Of a stretch of 50,194 nucleotides of DNA, positions 47,789 to 50,194 are shown in pieces. This stretch comes from Candidatus Saccharimonadota bacterium (GTDB lineage Bacteria; Patescibacteriota; Saccharimonadia; Saccharimonadales; Saccharimonadaceae). The translations under genes and the position numbers were made by a program. The stretch spans positions 1 to 50,194 of the forward strand of contig JAILSC010000001.1 in assembly GCA_024697865.1 (NCBI GenBank), written 5' to 3'. The notes under the pieces are model-generated. The model did not search any database and was not told the origin of the DNA. It saw only the letters and a list, made by a program, of their open reading frames with translations. Every line of letters begins with the position of its first letter. Within the stretch, counting starts at the first letter, position 1.

Positions 47789-48835
47789 ATGGTGTGTATT
47801 GCAGCTTTTATTATCTTGGCGATTGTCGGTATTTTCGTGGCAGTGGCCTCAATATTTAAGCCAAAATTATGGAAATCTTACACTAAGGCGCTTTCAAAAG
47901 CTTGGGGTTGCCTGTGGAAGAAGGTGCGTTTGCAAAAATGTGAGACCGGCTTTAAGGAAGACGTCAAAAACGGTTTGCTTAGTCGAGTGATGTTAAAGAA
48001 ACCAAAGTTAGTTAAGCCTTTATCAATAATTATTGAAGTACTATCAGTGATAATCGTGGTGGTGGTGATCTGGGCAATTTTGACAGCGATAAAATCTTTG
48101 TTGGCTATTTGGGTCTTAGGTTCTTGTAACGTAACAAAACCTTCGGCTTGTTCTATGGGGGCAGAAATGTGCTCGATCGATGAGCCTGAACCAACTAATG
48201 CCCTGGAAGCTACTGGGCGCTGGTTTACAGAATGGGGCGAGATTTTCGAAGCCATTCCGGATAAATTCCGCAGCTATAATGCTGAAGATTATAATTTTAA
48301 CTACATCACGGTTAATGACAATGCGACCGGGTCGGTAGCGGCGGACATCTTTGACCCAGGATGCTCCGTCTGCATGCAATCCTACCGCAATCAAAAAGCC
48401 TCTGGATTCTTTGATCAGTATAATGTGCGGATGGTGCCACTGGCGATTCAGGACGCGGATAATAATTATAAGTTCAAGAATTCGGAAATTGTAGTGCGAT
48501 ATATGTTTGCGGCCGAACAAGTTCGTTCTGGTTTAGCTATGGTACTATTAGATCACATTTTTACCGACAGGGATGACGACGGTATTAGTTACCAGAATCT
48601 GTTCAACGAAGAATATTCACACGAGGAGGCCACCGCTAAATTGGAGTCTTGGATTAAAGCAGAAGGAGTTGACGATGCCGACGTAGCTGAGATTCGTAAA
48701 ATAACCAACTCTGACGAGGTTACTACTAAAATGCAAGAAAACCGTGAAATCGTCGAAAACCAGATTAAGGTTAAAGGTATCCCGACCATGATTTACGATG
48801 GGCAAAGACACACCGGACTATATAAAGCGGAATAA
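47789..48835 (+). CDS. Membrane-anchored DsbA-like thioredoxin-fold protein
   Basis: A 348-residue protein. Two hydrophobic segments (about residues 3-22 and 75-110) place the C-terminal ~230 residues outside the cytoplasm. That part contains DPGCSVCMQSY, a CxxC redox motif, and VKGIPTMIYDGQRH with the cis-Pro typical of the thioredoxin fold; the insert between them is helical as in DsbA/DsbG. Three further cysteines near residues 112-127 could form an extra redox pair. It may form disulfides in secreted proteins. It follows the desulfurase gene by 7 bases with its own -10 box. Confidence 0.78.
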   Translation: MVCIAAFIILAIVGIFVAVASIFKPKLWKSYTKALSKAWGCLWKKVRLQKCETGFKEDVKNGLLSRVMLKKPKLVKPLSIIIEVLSVIIVVVVIWAILTAIKSLLAIWVLGSCNVTKPSACSMGAEMCSIDEPEPTNALEATGRWFTEWGEIFEAIPDKFRSYNAEDYNFNYITVNDNATGSVAADIFDPGCSVCMQSYRNQKASGFFDQYNVRMVPLAIQDADNNYKFKNSEIVVRYMFAAEQVRSGLAMVLLDHIFTDRDDDGISYQNLFNEEYSHEEATAKLESWIKAEGVDDADVAEIRKITNSDEVTTKMQENREIVENQIKVKGIPTMIYDGQRHTGLYKAE

Positions 48836-48971
48836 CTCGTTCATGTAAAATTTACAACATTTTGCGTTTGACCGAGGTTTTTCCAGTGGAAAACTTTATG
48901 AGAATTTACTTGACTTTACGTGCGGGTTGATATAATATAATATTAATATTATATATAGACAGGATGCGAGG
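48836..48971 (+). promoter_or_regulatory. Intergenic region with promoter of the dnaX unit
   Basis: TTGACT (48910-48915) and TGATATAAT (48928-48936) form a promoter with a short 15-base spacer. An A/T palindrome (ATAATATTAATATTAT near 48937-48952) lies just at the expected start of transcription. Nothing else is seen. Confidence 0.6.
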
Positions 48972-49490
48972 ATGTCTGAAATACCAGAAAAACAAATAAA
49001 AAGATTACGCAGTTTGCTAAGCGAAGCAGAGACCAATGTTTCTGCCGCTAAGGAGTTGTTGATCTCGATTTTGGGTGACGGCGAAGCAATTTCGGCTCCG
49101 CGCGATACGGTAGTATCCAGCCCAGAAGGCAAGATTATTGAGGGGATTTTTGACGGACAAATTATGATTGGCCCAGATGGCAAGAACTATCCAGTTCCTG
49201 CTAACTATGCTTCTAAATCTAAGCTAGTAGAAGGCGATATTATGAAGCTAACCATTACTGAAGATGGTAAATTCCTTTACAAGCAAATTGGTCCGGTGGA
49301 ACGCAAGAGTGTCATCGGCACCTTGACGCATCATGACGATAAATATTTCGTAGAGGTTGCCGGCAAGGAGTATCAGATTTTGTACGCTTCAGTGACCTAC
49401 TTCCATTTGAAAGAAGGTTCACAGGTATCAGTGACGATTCCGGCCAAAAATGAAGATGCAACGTGGGCAGCCGTTGAGGCCGCGCTTTAA
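48972..49490 (+). CDS. Unknown conserved-looking protein upstream of dnaX
   Basis: I do not recognise this 172-residue soluble protein. The first ~35 residues form a helix (EKQIKRLRSLLSEAETNVSA), and the rest is beta-rich with two similar barrel-like halves (GKIIEGIFDGQIMIGPDGKN..., and SVIGTLTHHDDKYFVEVAGK...). The repeated strand pattern could be an OB- or KOW-like fold. Its stop overlaps the dnaX start as TAATG, so its product is made in step with the clamp loader. A role in replication is inference only. Confidence 0.75.
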   Translation: MSEIPEKQIKRLRSLLSEAETNVSAAKELLISILGDGEAISAPRDTVVSSPEGKIIEGIFDGQIMIGPDGKNYPVPANYASKSKLVEGDIMKLTITEDGKFLYKQIGPVERKSVIGTLTHHDDKYFVEVAGKEYQILYASVTYFHLKEGSQVSVTIPAKNEDATWAAVEAAL

Positions 49491-50194
49491 TGAAGAATTT
49501 ATATAGACGGTATCGACCTCTGAAATTAGAGGACGTTGTTGGTCAAAACCAAGTAACAGATGTATTATCGACCGCCTTAAAAGCCGGTAAAATTGGTCAC
49601 GCATACTTGTTTATTGGACCAAGAGGATGCGGTAAGACTTCGGTAGCCAGAATCTTGGCGCATGAGGTAAACGGATTCAAGTACCAATTAGAGGATGACT
49701 ATGTTGATATTATCGAAATCGATGGTGCCTCTAACCGCGGGATTGACGACATCAGGGAATTACGCGAAAAGGCGGCAATTGCTCCCACTAGCGGTAAATA
49801 TAAGATATATATTATAGATGAAGTTCACATGCTAACCACGCCGGCATTTAATGCACTCTTAAAAACTTTGGAGGAGCCGCCAGCGCATGTGATTTTCATT
49901 ATGGCCACTACCGACGCACACAAGGTCCCGGTGACGATTACTTCTAGGTCGCAAGTTTACACATTCAAATTAGCGGAGACAGAAGTATTATTTGAACATC
50001 TTAAGTCTATAGCTAAACAAGAAAAGGTCAAAATTGCCGATGAGGCTCTTAAAATAATCGCCAAACAGGCTAAGGGTTCGTTCCGAGATGCCATGTCATT
50101 GCTCGATCAAATTTCGACTTTATCTAAGACTGAAATTACTAAGGAAATGGTAATTGAGGCAATGGGATTGCCCGAAGACGAAAAGATCAATGAT
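49490..50194 (+). CDS. dnaX: DNA polymerase III subunit gamma/tau, partial
   Basis: The first 235 residues of DnaX; the window ends inside the gene. Seen: MKNLYRRYRPLKLEDVVGQN, Walker A FIGPRGCGKTSVARILA, IIEIDGASNRGIDDIREL, Walker B YIIDEVHMLTTPAFNALLKT (DEVH) and the SRC-like box TITSRSQVYTF, then KGSFRDAMSLLDQ. The zinc module of bacterial DnaX (four Cys between Walker A and EIDAAS) is absent; only about 17 residues join the two motifs. It is coupled to the upstream gene by TAATG. Confidence 0.93.
   Translation, partial: MKNLYRRYRPLKLEDVVGQNQVTDVLSTALKAGKIGHAYLFIGPRGCGKTSVARILAHEVNGFKYQLEDDYVDIIEIDGASNRGIDDIRELREKAAIAPTSGKYKIYIIDEVHMLTTPAFNALLKTLEEPPAHVIFIMATTDAHKVPVTITSRSQVYTFKLAETEVLFEHLKSIAKQEKVKIADEALKIIAKQAKGSFRDAMSLLDQISTLSKTEITKEMVIEAMGLPEDEKIND

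Noticed and set aside
349-48811. Many open frames antisense to ribosomal, helicase and FISUMP genes
   Set aside because: They lie fully within recognised genes, have no ribosome binding sites or family motifs, and are low-complexity shadows (for example runs of Ser/Phe or Arg opposite acidic helices).

Overview
The window reads as a compact chromosome segment of a Candidate Phyla Radiation bacterium, most likely a member of Saccharibacteria (TM7). This placement is inference from gene content and style; no search was run. The evidence is small, densely packed genes, the standard genetic code (TGA ends folA, which argues against the UGA=Gly lineages Gracilibacteria and Absconditabacteria), ribosomal proteins L36 and L33 without zinc-binding cysteines, many surface proteins with FISUMP modules, and a cutinase-like esterase. 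Listeria-Bacteroides repeats and a 'VRPVISL' module familiar from gut Firmicutes hint at an animal-associated habitat.

Layout. 1-4050: alpha-operon end (rpmJ, rpsM, rpsK, rpsD, rpoA, rplQ, rplM, rpsI) closed by a terminator. 4067-9276: tRNA-Ala(CGC), a FISUMP surface protein, the thyA-folA-glyA thymidylate-cycle operon, a sortase-like protein and tRNA-Ala(GGC). 9298-12320: two small unknown genes co-oriented with that tRNA, then a TPR membrane protein, a delta'-type clamp-loader subunit and a pseudouridine synthase on the minus strand. 12321-12730: a striking element that can fold into a perfect four-way junction, then tRNA-Tyr and tRNA-Thr. 12818-17330: gpsA, a UvrD-type helicase-nuclease, a small zinc protein and rpmG. 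17374-19955: a GH57 amylase/glycosyltransferase pair and tRNA-Trp. 19966-24603: a secreted cutinase-VWA fusion, dCMP deaminase, ung and tmk (divergent from one palindromic promoter), a YgjP-type metallopeptidase and a P-loop kinase-like protein. 24740-30586: a second sortase, GH97, CapA, a CAP-domain protein and a 7TM protein. 30646-37888: a 1319-residue mosaic surface protein divergent from a large MacB-type ABC protein. 37970-40838: tRNA-Gln, an acyltransferase-like protein and an alpha-glucan phosphorylase. 40895-45065: secE-nusG-rplK-rplA and rplJ-rplL, with a TMEM198-like membrane gene between them and recognisable L10 and probable L1 regulatory RNAs. 45156-50194: a third FISUMP protein, a SufS-like desulfurase, a membrane-anchored DsbA-like protein, an unknown conserved gene and dnaX (cut by the window end).

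How the genes work together. ThyA, FolA, GlyA, dCMP deaminase, Tmk and Ung supply dTTP and keep uracil out of DNA. GH57, GT4, GH97 and glucan phosphorylase form an alpha-glucan storage and use set. Three cysteine-rich FISUMP proteins, two sortases, the cutinase-VWA protein, the CAP protein, CapA and a DsbA-like oxidase make up a cell-surface programme that would suit an epibiont.

Transcription signals are unusually uniform. Nearly every unit has an extended -10 box, TGnTATAAT or TGnTAAAAT. In about ten protein genes the start codon follows that box by only 6-7 bases, so the mRNAs are predicted to be leaderless. Stop/start overlaps (TAATG) and convergent genes sharing stop codons add to the compaction. 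No CRISPR array, insertion sequence, prophage or rRNA gene was seen.
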